Assembly: GCA_965228955.1 (NCBI GenBank) | Contig: OZ245848.1 | Location: forward strand, 5,084,001 to 5,148,000 | Source: JANSWY01 sp965228955 | Lineage (GTDB): Bacteria > Bacteroidota > Bacteroidia > Cytophagales > Cyclobacteriaceae | Direction of reading: 5' to 3' | DNA: 64,000 nt | Part shown: positions 17,932 through 26,249 of the stretch, piece after piece | Layout of the letters: the number at the start of each line of letters is the position of its first letter | How positions within the stretch are numbered: the stretch's first letter is position 1 | The notes under the pieces: generated by a model | The model's input: the letters and a program-made list of their open reading frames with translations, nothing else | Told to the model about the DNA's origin: nothing | Databases searched by the model: none | Position numbers and translations under genes: made by a program

Positions 17932-18243
17932 ATGAAACAGAAAGTAGAAATTATCATCTCAAATTCTTATTTAGAGGAGTTATTGGGTCAATTGGAAAGT
18001 CTTGGTGTAAATGGATATACTGCACTGGAGATTTTTAGAGGAAAGGGCACAAAAACAGGTGAAACACTATCTGAGGGACTCCTTCCAATCACCAGAAGTA
18101 GTCTGGTCATACTGATAGTCAATGAAAGTTTAGCTGAATCAATCTTCCAAAAACTGGAGCCTTACATATTGGAACGGCATGGAATAATCTTTTCCGTTCC
18201 AATTCTCAAAATTTTAGGCCCTATGAGTACTAAAAGTAATTGA
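17932..18243 (+). CDS. sbtB: SbtB-like PII family regulator
   Basis: A 103-residue PII-like protein (ferredoxin-like fold). The region GKGTKTGE at about 34-41 corresponds to the T-loop area and LVILIVNESLAESIFQKL to the core strand and helix. Cyanobacterial SbtB binds adenyl nucleotides, including cAMP, and blocks SbtA. It starts 13 bases after sbtA and was assigned on length, fold pattern and this pairing. The sequence is divergent, so ligand choice is open. Confidence 0.78.
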   Translation: MKQKVEIIISNSYLEELLGQLESLGVNGYTALEIFRGKGTKTGETLSEGLLPITRSSLVILIVNESLAESIFQKLEPYILERHGIIFSVPILKILGPMSTKSN

Positions 18244-18245
18244 TT

Positions 18246-18959
18246 ATGCAGTGGATTTTTATCAAAGCGACAATTACGATACTGTGCTTCCAATCGTGGA
18301 ACGCACTGGCACAAACCGATGACCCAAGTCCGGCGATATGGTTCATGACAAACCTGAATGTGGAAGTAAATAACAATTGGTCAATAGGAAATGAATTACA
18401 TTCTAGAAGAGCAAACTTCCTTAAAAACGGAGATCAACTGATATTACGGCCTTACGCGAGTTATAAGCTTAAGGAAAAAATGAGTATTGGTTCCGGATAT
18501 AGTTTCATTAAAAATCTCCAAAACAGAGCAAGGTCTCAGGGTATCAAAGAGCACAATATATGGGAACAAATTGTACTGAGAGAAAGCGACTCAAAGCATA
18601 AGTTTTCATTCAGATTTAGGCTGGAGCATAGGTTTGAAGAGAAGTCAACGGCCATTGCAGAAAATCACAATTTCAAATTTTCCAACAGATTCCGATATCA
18701 ATTTGGGTTGCAACAAAAGATTTCCCGAAAGGCTTATGTCAGGTTTATGGAAGAACTATGGATTAGAATGAATAGTGGTTTTGGGCATTCTGATTTTGAT
18801 CGAAACTGGTTGTCTCTTGGAGTTGGACATGAGATTAATCGACAAGGAAAAATAGAGATGACTCTACTTCAGGTTATTAACCATCCTGAGGAAAATCACT
18901 ATGAAAAACATCCGGTACTTCAACTTTCATTAACACAAGGCTTGTTATCAAAGAAATAA
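18246..18959 (+). CDS. DUF2490 family outer-membrane-like protein
   Basis: A 237-residue protein with a signal peptide (ILCFQSWNALAQ) and a body rich in amphipathic beta strands, fitting DUF2490: WFMTNLNVEVNNNWSIGNE, FRFRLEHRFE, RYQFGLQQKI. DUF2490 proteins are predicted outer-membrane beta-barrels of unknown role. The ATG at 18246 lies just after the sbtB stop, giving a three-gene unit sbtA-sbtB-DUF2490. A porin-like role for anion entry is possible but unproven. Confidence 0.78.
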   Translation: MQWIFIKATITILCFQSWNALAQTDDPSPAIWFMTNLNVEVNNNWSIGNELHSRRANFLKNGDQLILRPYASYKLKEKMSIGSGYSFIKNLQNRARSQGIKEHNIWEQIVLRESDSKHKFSFRFRLEHRFEEKSTAIAENHNFKFSNRFRYQFGLQQKISRKAYVRFMEELWIRMNSGFGHSDFDRNWLSLGVGHEINRQGKIEMTLLQVINHPEENHYEKHPVLQLSLTQGLLSKK

Positions 18960-18984
18960 ATTTTCACTGGAGTGTGTAAAGCCC

Positions 18985-19018
18985 GAAAGCGGGTTGAAAT
19001 CTCAATTCGCTTTCTTTT
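18985..19018 (+). terminator. Terminator of the sbtA operon
   Basis: Stem GAAAGCG / CGCTTTC (18985-18991 and 19008-19014) with an inner TTGA/TCAA pairing, followed by TTTTC. It lies between the convergent DUF2490 and crp-like genes. Confidence 0.65.
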
Positions 19019-19026
19019 CTTTCAAC

Positions 19027-19713
19027 TTATACATATTGAGAACTAGCAATCTTGAGTAGCTTCTTTTCTTCAATGATTTTGATAGTCTTATTATGTATCT
19101 CAATTAAATTCTCCTCTCTCAATTCCTTTAATAATCTACCAAGACTCTCTCTGGCAGTACCGACAATATTGGCCAAATCCTCTCTTGGCAATGAAATATC
19201 CCCATTTTCTTTGGAATACCTATTTTGCAGAATCAATAAGTAAAGAGCTAACCTTTCTCGCAAAGGCTTCTGGGCCAAAACGGTTATTGTGTTTACAAGC
19301 ACTCCAAACTCATGACTCATATTCTGAATTAAAAGCTGATTCAACACAGGAACCTCAGCTATCAATCTTTCAAAGTTACCTTTACTAATGAACAATACCT
19401 TGCAGTCCTCTATTGCTTCACAAGAGTCCTCATATTTCTCATTGCACAGAAGCGCATGGTATCCTAATAGATCTCCAGTCTTGTATATGTAGAATATTTG
19501 TGCCTTCCCGTCTAATCCAGTTTTATAAATTTTAGCCTTTCCACTTTCAACTAAAAAGGCCCCTGTAGGAATACCTCCCTCGTAAAAAATCAGCTTCCCT
19601 TTCTTGAAATTTAGCTCTTCTCCATATTCCAGGAATAGATGCCTGTGCTCGGAAGATAAGGAGGAAAGTATTTTATCACTTTCAAAATCAAACTTGTTAA
19701 TCTCTACCTTCAT
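19027..19713 (-). CDS. Crp/Fnr family transcriptional regulator
   Basis: A 228-residue regulator: cyclic-nucleotide-binding-like barrel (about 15-135), dimer helix, and winged HTH (about 165-215). The recognition helix reads TARESLGRLLKEL, with the R-E-x-x-x-R spacing by which E. coli CRP reads TGTGA, supporting the TGTAA-N6-TCACA operators nearby. The phosphate-binding Arg-Ser of cAMP-binding CRPs is not conserved (KYEDSCE at the matching site), so the ligand is probably not cAMP. No Fnr cysteine cluster is seen. An operator 25 bases upstream of its start suggests autoregulation. Confidence 0.88.
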   Translation of the reverse strand: MKVEINKFDFESDKILSSLSSEHRHLFLEYGEELNFKKGKLIFYEGGIPTGAFLVESGKAKIYKTGLDGKAQIFYIYKTGDLLGYHALLCNEKYEDSCEAIEDCKVLFISKGNFERLIAEVPVLNQLLIQNMSHEFGVLVNTITVLAQKPLRERLALYLLILQNRYSKENGDISLPREDLANIVGTARESLGRLLKELREENLIEIHNKTIKIIEEKKLLKIASSQYV

Positions 19714-19737
19714 AACGATTCTGATTCAAACAAAGCT

Positions 19738-19761
19738 AAAATGTAACATTTATCACATTTT
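19738..19761. promoter_or_regulatory. Predicted Crp-family operator, copy 2
   Basis: TGTAACATTTATCACA at 19742-19757; the 24 bases match 16429-16452 exactly. It lies between the crp-like gene (25 bases from its ATG) and the divergent oadG-oadA-oadB operon (98 bases from the oadG ATG), so it can control both. Confidence 0.75.
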
Positions 19762-19858
19762 AACAATTATTTCATCAACCTCTACCTCAACCAGTGACAA
19801 CAATCATTCTTTTTTCTCGCAAAATCGTGTAATTTAAGTGCTGGTAAACATTAACTCA

Positions 19859-20098
19859 ATGGGAGACAATCTGGAATCAGCACTTAGTCTGCTAATGATT
19901 GGTATGATCACAGTTTTTATTGTCCTGGCCCTTGTTGTGGCTATTGGCAACATATTGATCATTATCATCAACAAATATTTTAGCAAGGAACCTACCCTGA
20001 CTCAAAATATTAGCCCGCAAAAATTAGCAGCCATTTCTGCAGCAGTTGAATCTGTAAGTGACGGACAAGCTCGCATTCAAAAAATCGAAAAACTTTAA
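19859..20098 (+). CDS. OadG-like small subunit of a sodium-pumping decarboxylase
   Basis: A 79-residue protein with one N-terminal membrane helix (LLMIGMITVFIVLALVVAIGN) and a soluble tail ending in a KLAAISAAVESV segment, the pattern of the OadG/gamma subunit that holds the biotin and membrane subunits together. I use the ATG at 19859; a GTG at 19838 would add seven residues. First gene of a three-gene unit with the alpha- and beta-type subunits. Confidence 0.8.
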   Translation: MGDNLESALSLLMIGMITVFIVLALVVAIGNILIIIINKYFSKEPTLTQNISPQKLAAISAAVESVSDGQARIQKIEKL

Positions 20099-20103
20099 AA
20101 ATC

Positions 20104-21987
20104 ATGGGAAGAGATATTGGTTTATGCCTTGTATATCGCGACATGTGGCAATCATCTGGCAAATACATGCCAAGAGTAGATCAACTAACTAAAATCGCAG
20201 GACCTATAGTAGATATGGGTTGTTTCAGAAGAGTTGAAACAAACGGTGGTGGATTTGAGCAGATCAATTTATTATATGGAGAGAATCCTAATAAATCTGT
20301 CAGAGAATGGACCCAACCATTTAACGATGCAGGCATCCAAACTCAAATGTTGGAAAGAGGATTAAATGCCCTTAGAATGTATCCCGTATCTAAAGATGTA
20401 CGGGAACTGATGTTCAAAGTGAAAAAACTTCAGGGTACGGATATTTCCAGATCATTTGACGGATTGAATGACACCAACAACCTAAAGCTGAGCATTGATT
20501 ATGCTAAAAAAGGTGGAATGGTCGCTCAGGCCGCACTATGCATTACCTATTCAGATATTCACACAGTAGACTACTTTGTCAATATGGCTGGCAGGCTAAT
20601 AGACATGGGTGCTGACGAAATTGCCATCAAAGACATGGCAGGAATTGGAAGACCTGTTTCTATTGGTAAAATTGTTGAGGGTGTGAAAGCAATAAAGCCA
20701 GACATTCTGGTTCAATATCATGGGCATTCTGGTCCGGGATTTTCTGTGACTTCATCACTGGAAGCAGCAAGAGCTGGTGCGGATATTATAGATGTTGCTA
20801 TGGAACCTCTTTCATGGGGGACAGTTCATGCCGATGTTCTGACTATCCATGCAATGCTGAAAGATGCTGGTTTCAATGTACCAGATGTCAATATGAAGGC
20901 CTATATGCAAGCAAGGTCTTTAACGCAGGAATTTATAGACGACTTCCTGGGCTACTACATCAATCCAAGAAACAGACTGATGAATTCCCTTCTCATTGGC
21001 CCTGGACTACCAGGAGGAATGATGGGTAGTTTGATGGCCGATCTAGAGAAAAACCTGAGCAGCCTGAATAAATGGATGGCAAAGAATGGCAAGTCAGAAG
21101 TTACTCAGGATCAATTGCTGATTGCTTTATTTGAAGAAGTAGAGCATATCTGGCCAATGATGGGTAATCCTCCTCTTGTGACTCCTTTCAGTCAGTATGT
21201 AAAAAATGCCGGACTGGTAAACGTTATGCAAATGATGAAAGGGAAAGAACGATGGTCATTACTCGATGATAATACCTGGGACATGATCCTTGGTAAATCA
21301 GGAAAAGTACCTGGTCCCGTGGCTGATGAATTACAGAACTTAGCCAAAGAACAAGGTAGAGAATTCTTCGAAGGAGATCCACAAGAACTGGTTCCGGATG
21401 TGTTGGATGACCTGAGAAAAGAAATGGCCGATAAAGGATGGGATCTTGGTGAAGACGAAGAAGAATTATTGGAATACGCGCTTCACCCACAGCAATACAT
21501 AGACTACAAGTCTGGTAAAGCAAAAAAAGCATTCGAGCAGGATCTTGCTCTGAGGAAAGCTGAAAAAGACAAACCAGCCGAATCAGCTCCATCATCAACA
21601 AGTGCAGCTCCATCTCAACCTAAAACAATGAACATTGATGTAAATGGTGAGAAATTTAGAGTTCATGTTTCTTATGATGAGCAACCAACGGGTGAAGTTG
21701 TAAGTGATACTCCAAAGGAACCTCAAGCGGTAACATCACCAAACGGAAGCGCATCTACTTCTGAAATCATAGCTCCTCTTGAAGGGACTGTATTCCTAAC
21801 TAAGGATTCCGGAGAGCAGGCAAAGAAAATCGGTGACCAGGTCAATGTGGGTGATATAGTCTGTTACATTGAGGCGATGAAGGTTTCAAATGCTGTTAAG
21901 TCGGAAGTTAGTGGTGTAATTGCTGAAATCTGTTTCTCTGATGGAGATGATATTTTGGATGATGATGTCTTATTTAAGCTGAATTGA
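20104..21987 (+). CDS. Biotin-dependent carboxyltransferase, oxaloacetate decarboxylase alpha-like
   Basis: A 627-residue protein: N-terminal carboxyltransferase TIM barrel (about 1-300), PYC_OADA conserved domain (about 300-480), flexible Ser/Pro linker and a C-terminal biotinyl domain with EAMKVSN as the lysine site. Core residues of the family are kept: RD and Q in YRDMWQS, RG.N in LERGLN, lysine in IKDMAG, and HGH of the metal site. The sequence is divergent: LRDAHQS is YRDMWQS and the usual HTHDTSG is YHGHSGPG. With the OadG- and OadB-like partners it should transfer CO2 from an oxo-acid to biotin and drive Na+ export. Oxaloacetate is the default substrate, not proven. Confidence 0.85.
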   Translation: MGRDIGLCLVYRDMWQSSGKYMPRVDQLTKIAGPIVDMGCFRRVETNGGGFEQINLLYGENPNKSVREWTQPFNDAGIQTQMLERGLNALRMYPVSKDVRELMFKVKKLQGTDISRSFDGLNDTNNLKLSIDYAKKGGMVAQAALCITYSDIHTVDYFVNMAGRLIDMGADEIAIKDMAGIGRPVSIGKIVEGVKAIKPDILVQYHGHSGPGFSVTSSLEAARAGADIIDVAMEPLSWGTVHADVLTIHAMLKDAGFNVPDVNMKAYMQARSLTQEFIDDFLGYYINPRNRLMNSLLIGPGLPGGMMGSLMADLEKNLSSLNKWMAKNGKSEVTQDQLLIALFEEVEHIWPMMGNPPLVTPFSQYVKNAGLVNVMQMMKGKERWSLLDDNTWDMILGKSGKVPGPVADELQNLAKEQGREFFEGDPQELVPDVLDDLRKEMADKGWDLGEDEEELLEYALHPQQYIDYKSGKAKKAFEQDLALRKAEKDKPAESAPSSTSAAPSQPKTMNIDVNGEKFRVHVSYDEQPTGEVVSDTPKEPQAVTSPNGSASTSEIIAPLEGTVFLTKDSGEQAKKIGDQVNVGDIVCYIEAMKVSNAVKSEVSGVIAEICFSDGDDILDDDVLFKLN

Positions 21988-23177
21988 TGGGGCTATTAGA
22001 AAAGCTTTATCAAATGACGGCCCTAGGGGACTTCTTTGAGCATCCGGCAAGTCTGTTAATGATTCTGATTGCGTTTTTCTTGCTATACCTTGGAATCAAA
22101 AAGCAATATGAACCATTATTGTTGGTGCCGATTGCATTTGGTGTGTTATTGGCAAACCTTCCAGGTGGTGGAATGAGTGTTGACAAAGTACCCGAAGGAA
22201 CGGAGCTACTAACCATAGCCAAGGACTATGGCATTATGAATTTTGTTTACTATGCTCTAATCAAGACAGGATTCTTACCTCCAATTATATTTCTAGGTGT
22301 TGGTGCATTAACAGATTTTGGTCCAATGTTGAGAAATCTGAGGTTAGCATTTTTTGGAGCAGCCGCTCAAATAGGAATTTTCACAGTCTTAATCTCAGCA
22401 GTTGCTTTGAACTTTACTCTTAAAGAAGCTGCAGCGCTGGGAATAATAGGTGGTGCAGATGGACCAACAGCGATCTATACAACAATAAAACTTGCTCCTC
22501 ACCTACTAGGACCAATTGCAATTGCAGCCTATTCCTACATGGCATTGGTACCAGTAATTATTCCATTCGTAGTAAGGCTCACTATGACTAAAAAGGAACT
22601 CCTGATCAATATGAAAAAGCAGGATAAGGAATTTCCAAGCAAGAGACCAATCAAGAATATGCAAGCACTCAAAATTGCATTTCCAATTGCAATCACCACC
22701 TTAGTTGCGATTATAGTACCATCTTCAGTTGCGCTGCTTGGAATGTTAATGTTTGGAAACCTGGTTAAGGAATTAGGATCAATCACAGGAAGACTTTACA
22801 AGGCAGCTTCAGATACAATCTTGAACTCAGCTACCATTTTCCTTGGACTATCTGTTGGAGCTACTATGACAGCAAAAGCATTTCTGAATAGTCAGACGCT
22901 GATGATCATTGTAGGAGGATTTATAGCCTTTGCAATCTCAATCGCCGGAGGAATTTTCGCGGTTAAGATTTACAATTTATTCGGCAAAAAGAAGATCAAT
23001 CCGCTCATTGGTGCCACAGGACTGAGTGCAGTTCCAATGGCCTCCAGGGTAGCAAATGAGATCGCACTCAAACACGATCCTTCAAACCATTTACTTCAAT
23101 ACGCCATGGCCAGTAACATTTCCGGAGTAATTGGTTCTGCTGTTGCAGCTGGAGTGTTGATTTCATTCTTGGGATAA
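21987..23177 (+). CDS. oadB: Sodium ion-translocating decarboxylase, beta subunit
   Basis: A 396-residue membrane protein of the OadB/GcdB/MmdB family. Key motifs: FLPPIIFLGVGALTDFGP, the strongly conserved GGADGPTAIYTT, and GLSAVPMASRVANE near the end. The subunit decarboxylates carboxybiotin and moves Na+ outward through the inner membrane. The ATG at 21987 shares its A with the oadA stop codon (TGATG), so the two are translationally coupled; a TTG at 21984 is the only alternative. Confidence 0.92.
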   Translation: MGLLEKLYQMTALGDFFEHPASLLMILIAFFLLYLGIKKQYEPLLLVPIAFGVLLANLPGGGMSVDKVPEGTELLTIAKDYGIMNFVYYALIKTGFLPPIIFLGVGALTDFGPMLRNLRLAFFGAAAQIGIFTVLISAVALNFTLKEAAALGIIGGADGPTAIYTTIKLAPHLLGPIAIAAYSYMALVPVIIPFVVRLTMTKKELLINMKKQDKEFPSKRPIKNMQALKIAFPIAITTLVAIIVPSSVALLGMLMFGNLVKELGSITGRLYKAASDTILNSATIFLGLSVGATMTAKAFLNSQTLMIIVGGFIAFAISIAGGIFAVKIYNLFGKKKINPLIGATGLSAVPMASRVANEIALKHDPSNHLLQYAMASNISGVIGSAVAAGVLISFLG

Positions 23178-23217
23178 ACTTTCTATCGATATTAAGGGCT
23201 TAAAAACTCATTTTTCA

Positions 23218-23275
23218 ATTTATTCTCCATTTAAGAATTATATATTCATTATATTTATTCTCCATTTAAGAATTA
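23218..23275. promoter_or_regulatory. Direct-repeat operator upstream of padR
   Basis: Two exact 23-base copies, at 23218-23240 and 23253-23275, with a 35-base period. Each contains TTCTCCATTTAAGAA, which has dyad symmetry TTCT-N7-AGAA. The second copy ends 5 bases before the padR ATG, fitting autorepression. Confidence 0.68.
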
Positions 23276-23280
23276 AATAG

Positions 23281-23601
23281 ATGAAAGGTACAAATCTTGG
23301 TGAATTTCAGGAGGTAGTGATGTTAAGTATTATGATCCTTGGCGAAAACGCTTACGGAGTAACAATACAATCTGAAATTCAGAAAAGAATGAATCGGAAT
23401 ATAAGTCGGGGAGCTCTACATACGGCATTAACCCGTCTTGATGAAAAAGGATACATCCAATCACAACAAGGAGATCCTACTCCGGAACGAGGTGGTAGAA
23501 GAAAGCGATATTATGAAGTGACTGCCTCTGGAATATCTGCACTAAAAGAATCAAAAGAACTCAAACAACAAATGTGGGAACTCATCCCGATACTCAATTA
23601 A
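23281..23601 (+). CDS. PadR family transcriptional regulator
   Basis: A 106-residue winged-helix protein. It shows GENAYGVTIQSEIQ, SRGALHTALTRLDEKGYI and the wing GGRRKRYYEVTASG, the hallmark of PadR. In this phylum such regulators commonly sit before FtsX-type permease genes, as here (next start 2 bases downstream). A duplicated operator directly precedes the ATG, so it probably represses its own unit. Confidence 0.92.
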   Translation: MKGTNLGEFQEVVMLSIMILGENAYGVTIQSEIQKRMNRNISRGALHTALTRLDEKGYIQSQQGDPTPERGGRRKRYYEVTASGISALKESKELKQQMWELIPILN

Positions 23602-23603
23602 TC

Positions 23604-26219
23604 ATGATCAACAAGGACAAAACTCCAAAACTCATTAAAGGCTTTTTCAAATGGATTTGTAAAGAATCTCTCTTTGAGGAATTACAAGGTGATCTTGCTG
23701 AAAACCATATTAACAACACATCAAAATTCAGCAAAGCGAAGGCCAACAGAATTTACATTTTTGAAATCATTAAACTGATCAGACCTAGTGTTCTGAAAAG
23801 TCCTAAACCAATTCGTATCGTTCAATTGGAATTGCTCTTTAGCCACTTAAAAGTTGCAGGCAGGAATATTCTGAGACATAAGACATTTTCATTTATTAAT
23901 CTATTTGGGCTTTCAGTTGCAATGTCAGCGGGACTGTTGGTTATTGGAATGATCACTGATCTCCTGAAGTTTGATGAGTTTCAAGAACATAAGGATGACA
24001 CCTATAGAGTCATTTCCAGCGCCTATTTCAACGGTAACAATTACGATCAAAGAGCTACCTCTCCATTAGCCTTAGGAGATCAATTGAAAGAAATGGTTCC
24101 GGGAATTCAAATCACTCAATTAGGAAGAAATCTCAGAGGAAACGTCACGGCCAATGAAAAACAAGTCTCAATTAATGGCATTTATGCAGATGAGAACTTT
24201 TTCGGCTTTCTTTCCTTTGAATTACTACAAGGTTCCGAAGCTTCCGCTCTGGTGGATCCATTTTCTGCTGTAATATCAGAAGAATTCTCAGACAAAGTCT
24301 TTCCTAATGAAAACCCAATTGGCAAAACGATTTTACTGGAAAACATTGGAATATTTAATATAAAAGGAATTGTAAAGAACCCACCAAAATTCTCTCATAT
24401 CCAATTTGATGTAATCGCCTCACTCAGTACTTATCAAAGCCTGGAGAATCAATCCAGAGTAAATTCTGACTACTCGGATTGGGGAAATCTTGACAACTTT
24501 TATAATTACATCAGAATACCAAAGAACCAACAAAAACAACAAGTAAGTACCTGGTTAGAAAACAACACTCTTAACTATTATAAACATCCTGAAGAGTTCT
24601 ACGCTACATTTGAATTACAACAAATCACCAGCATAGTACCTGGTAAAGACTTAAGTGATCAGATTGGGCCAAAAATGATTATGCTTCCTATCATCATCCT
24701 ATCTGGAGTGGCGGTTATGATATTGTTGTCGGCTCTTTTCAACTATACCAACCTTTCAATGGCCAGGGCATTTGGTAGAGCAAGGGAAGTGGGAATGAGA
24801 AAACTTAATGGTGCTTCAAACAGATCCATCTATTCTCAATTCACAATAGAAGCAGTGTTTCTGGCTTGCTTATCCCTATTTCTGGGTATCTGCCTATTCA
24901 TTGCGATTAGACCTGGATTTTTGGAAATCGTGCCTCGGGCTTCCGAAATGTTAAGCCTTGAACTTACTCCAAAGCTGATTCTACTATTCCTGGTATTTGC
25001 AATCGGCACAGGAATAATTGCTGGAGCTACTCCTTCTATATTCTTTTCAAGACTCTCCTCATTAAAAGCAATGGCTGGAGCAAAAGGGCTTAAAACACTT
25101 TCAAAGCTAAACTTCAGAAAAGGTCTAATCATCACACAATTCGCTCTTAGCAGCATATTTATATTAGCCATCATTATCATTATCAAACAATATAATTTCT
25201 CAGTCAACTATGATTTGGGTTTCAACAAAGACAACATCCTCAACATCACATTAAAAGGAACCGATCCTGAAATACTAAAAAGTGAATTGACCAAATTACC
25301 AGAAGTGGAAAGTGTTTCGTTTTCAAACTTCCTACCTGGTGTTGGCTCCAAACATTACGCACTTTCCGTGGATCCAAGAAACGGAGATTCAATCCTGATT
25401 AGCAATATGGTCATTGATGAATCCTTTCTAAATAATTTCGAGATAGGAATAGTTGCTGGTAACAATTTTGAGAAAGGTCAAAACCTGCATGATGAACAAG
25501 TAATGCTGGTCAACCAACGCTTTACGAAGTATTTTGAATACGACAATCCAGCCGATATCATTGGAAAAACCTTCTTCGTCGAAGGTAAAAATATTGCAAT
25601 AGCTGGAGTTATAAATGATTTCATAGCCTGCAATTTGGAGGATCGAATACCTCCAATGATGTTTAGAAAACTAGATGACTATCAATTCGCCAATGTAAAG
25701 TTAAAATCCAATGACAACCTCAGTGCCATTCATGCAATCGAAAAGAAGTGGAATGAACTAAATGAAAATGATCAAATGTATGCTCAGCTTATGTCAGATC
25801 ATATTGCTGGATATTATGTCTTCCTCATTGACATGATGAAGTTATTTGGGTACGTGGGTTTTATGGCAATCACAATAAGTTGCCTGGGATTGTTTGGAAT
25901 GACCATCTACACCACTGAGATCAGAATGAAAGAAATAGGGATTCGCAAAACATTTGGAGCTACTTCTAAAGGGTTGGTTCTTTTGTTGTCAAAAGGGTTT
26001 GTGAAAATGGCGTTTTGGTCAGTATTATTCGGACTTCCAGTTTCCTACTTTTTCTTTGATTTAGTAATCCTTGCTCAACACCATTACAGACCAGAAATAT
26101 CGGTTTTTGATATGTTATTGAGTTTTATCATTCTTTTGAGTTTTTGCCTTATTTCAATAATTGTTCAAACCTGGAATGCCTCAAGAGTCAACCCAACAAA
26201 TATTTTAAGAAACGAATAG
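23604..26219 (+). CDS. ABC transporter permease, MacB/FtsX type, with permease prefix domain
   Basis: An 871-residue protein. The N-terminus (about 1-80) is the prefix domain found in these Bacteroidota permeases (WICKESLFEELQGDLAENH). Two FtsX modules follow, each with an N-terminal helix, a periplasmic MacB-like core and three helices; the second ends near ARVNPTNILRNE. No ATPase domain is present and none is encoded beside it, so a separate subunit must supply it. Such permeases drive mechanotransmission-type export or stress responses. Co-transcribed with PadR. Confidence 0.87.
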   Translation: MINKDKTPKLIKGFFKWICKESLFEELQGDLAENHINNTSKFSKAKANRIYIFEIIKLIRPSVLKSPKPIRIVQLELLFSHLKVAGRNILRHKTFSFINLFGLSVAMSAGLLVIGMITDLLKFDEFQEHKDDTYRVISSAYFNGNNYDQRATSPLALGDQLKEMVPGIQITQLGRNLRGNVTANEKQVSINGIYADENFFGFLSFELLQGSEASALVDPFSAVISEEFSDKVFPNENPIGKTILLENIGIFNIKGIVKNPPKFSHIQFDVIASLSTYQSLENQSRVNSDYSDWGNLDNFYNYIRIPKNQQKQQVSTWLENNTLNYYKHPEEFYATFELQQITSIVPGKDLSDQIGPKMIMLPIIILSGVAVMILLSALFNYTNLSMARAFGRAREVGMRKLNGASNRSIYSQFTIEAVFLACLSLFLGICLFIAIRPGFLEIVPRASEMLSLELTPKLILLFLVFAIGTGIIAGATPSIFFSRLSSLKAMAGAKGLKTLSKLNFRKGLIITQFALSSIFILAIIIIIKQYNFSVNYDLGFNKDNILNITLKGTDPEILKSELTKLPEVESVSFSNFLPGVGSKHYALSVDPRNGDSILISNMVIDESFLNNFEIGIVAGNNFEKGQNLHDEQVMLVNQRFTKYFEYDNPADIIGKTFFVEGKNIAIAGVINDFIACNLEDRIPPMMFRKLDDYQFANVKLKSNDNLSAIHAIEKKWNELNENDQMYAQLMSDHIAGYYVFLIDMMKLFGYVGFMAITISCLGLFGMTIYTTEIRMKEIGIRKTFGATSKGLVLLLSKGFVKMAFWSVLFGLPVSYFFFDLVILAQHHYRPEISVFDMLLSFIILLSFCLISIIVQTWNASRVNPTNILRNE

Positions 26220-26249
26220 AAATATTGCACAAATTCTCGAGTTTTGGGC

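Noticed and set aside
19027..19713. cAMP as ligand of the Crp-type regulator
   Set aside because: The Arg-Ser pair that binds the cyclic phosphate in CRP is not present at the matching position, so I do not assign cAMP.
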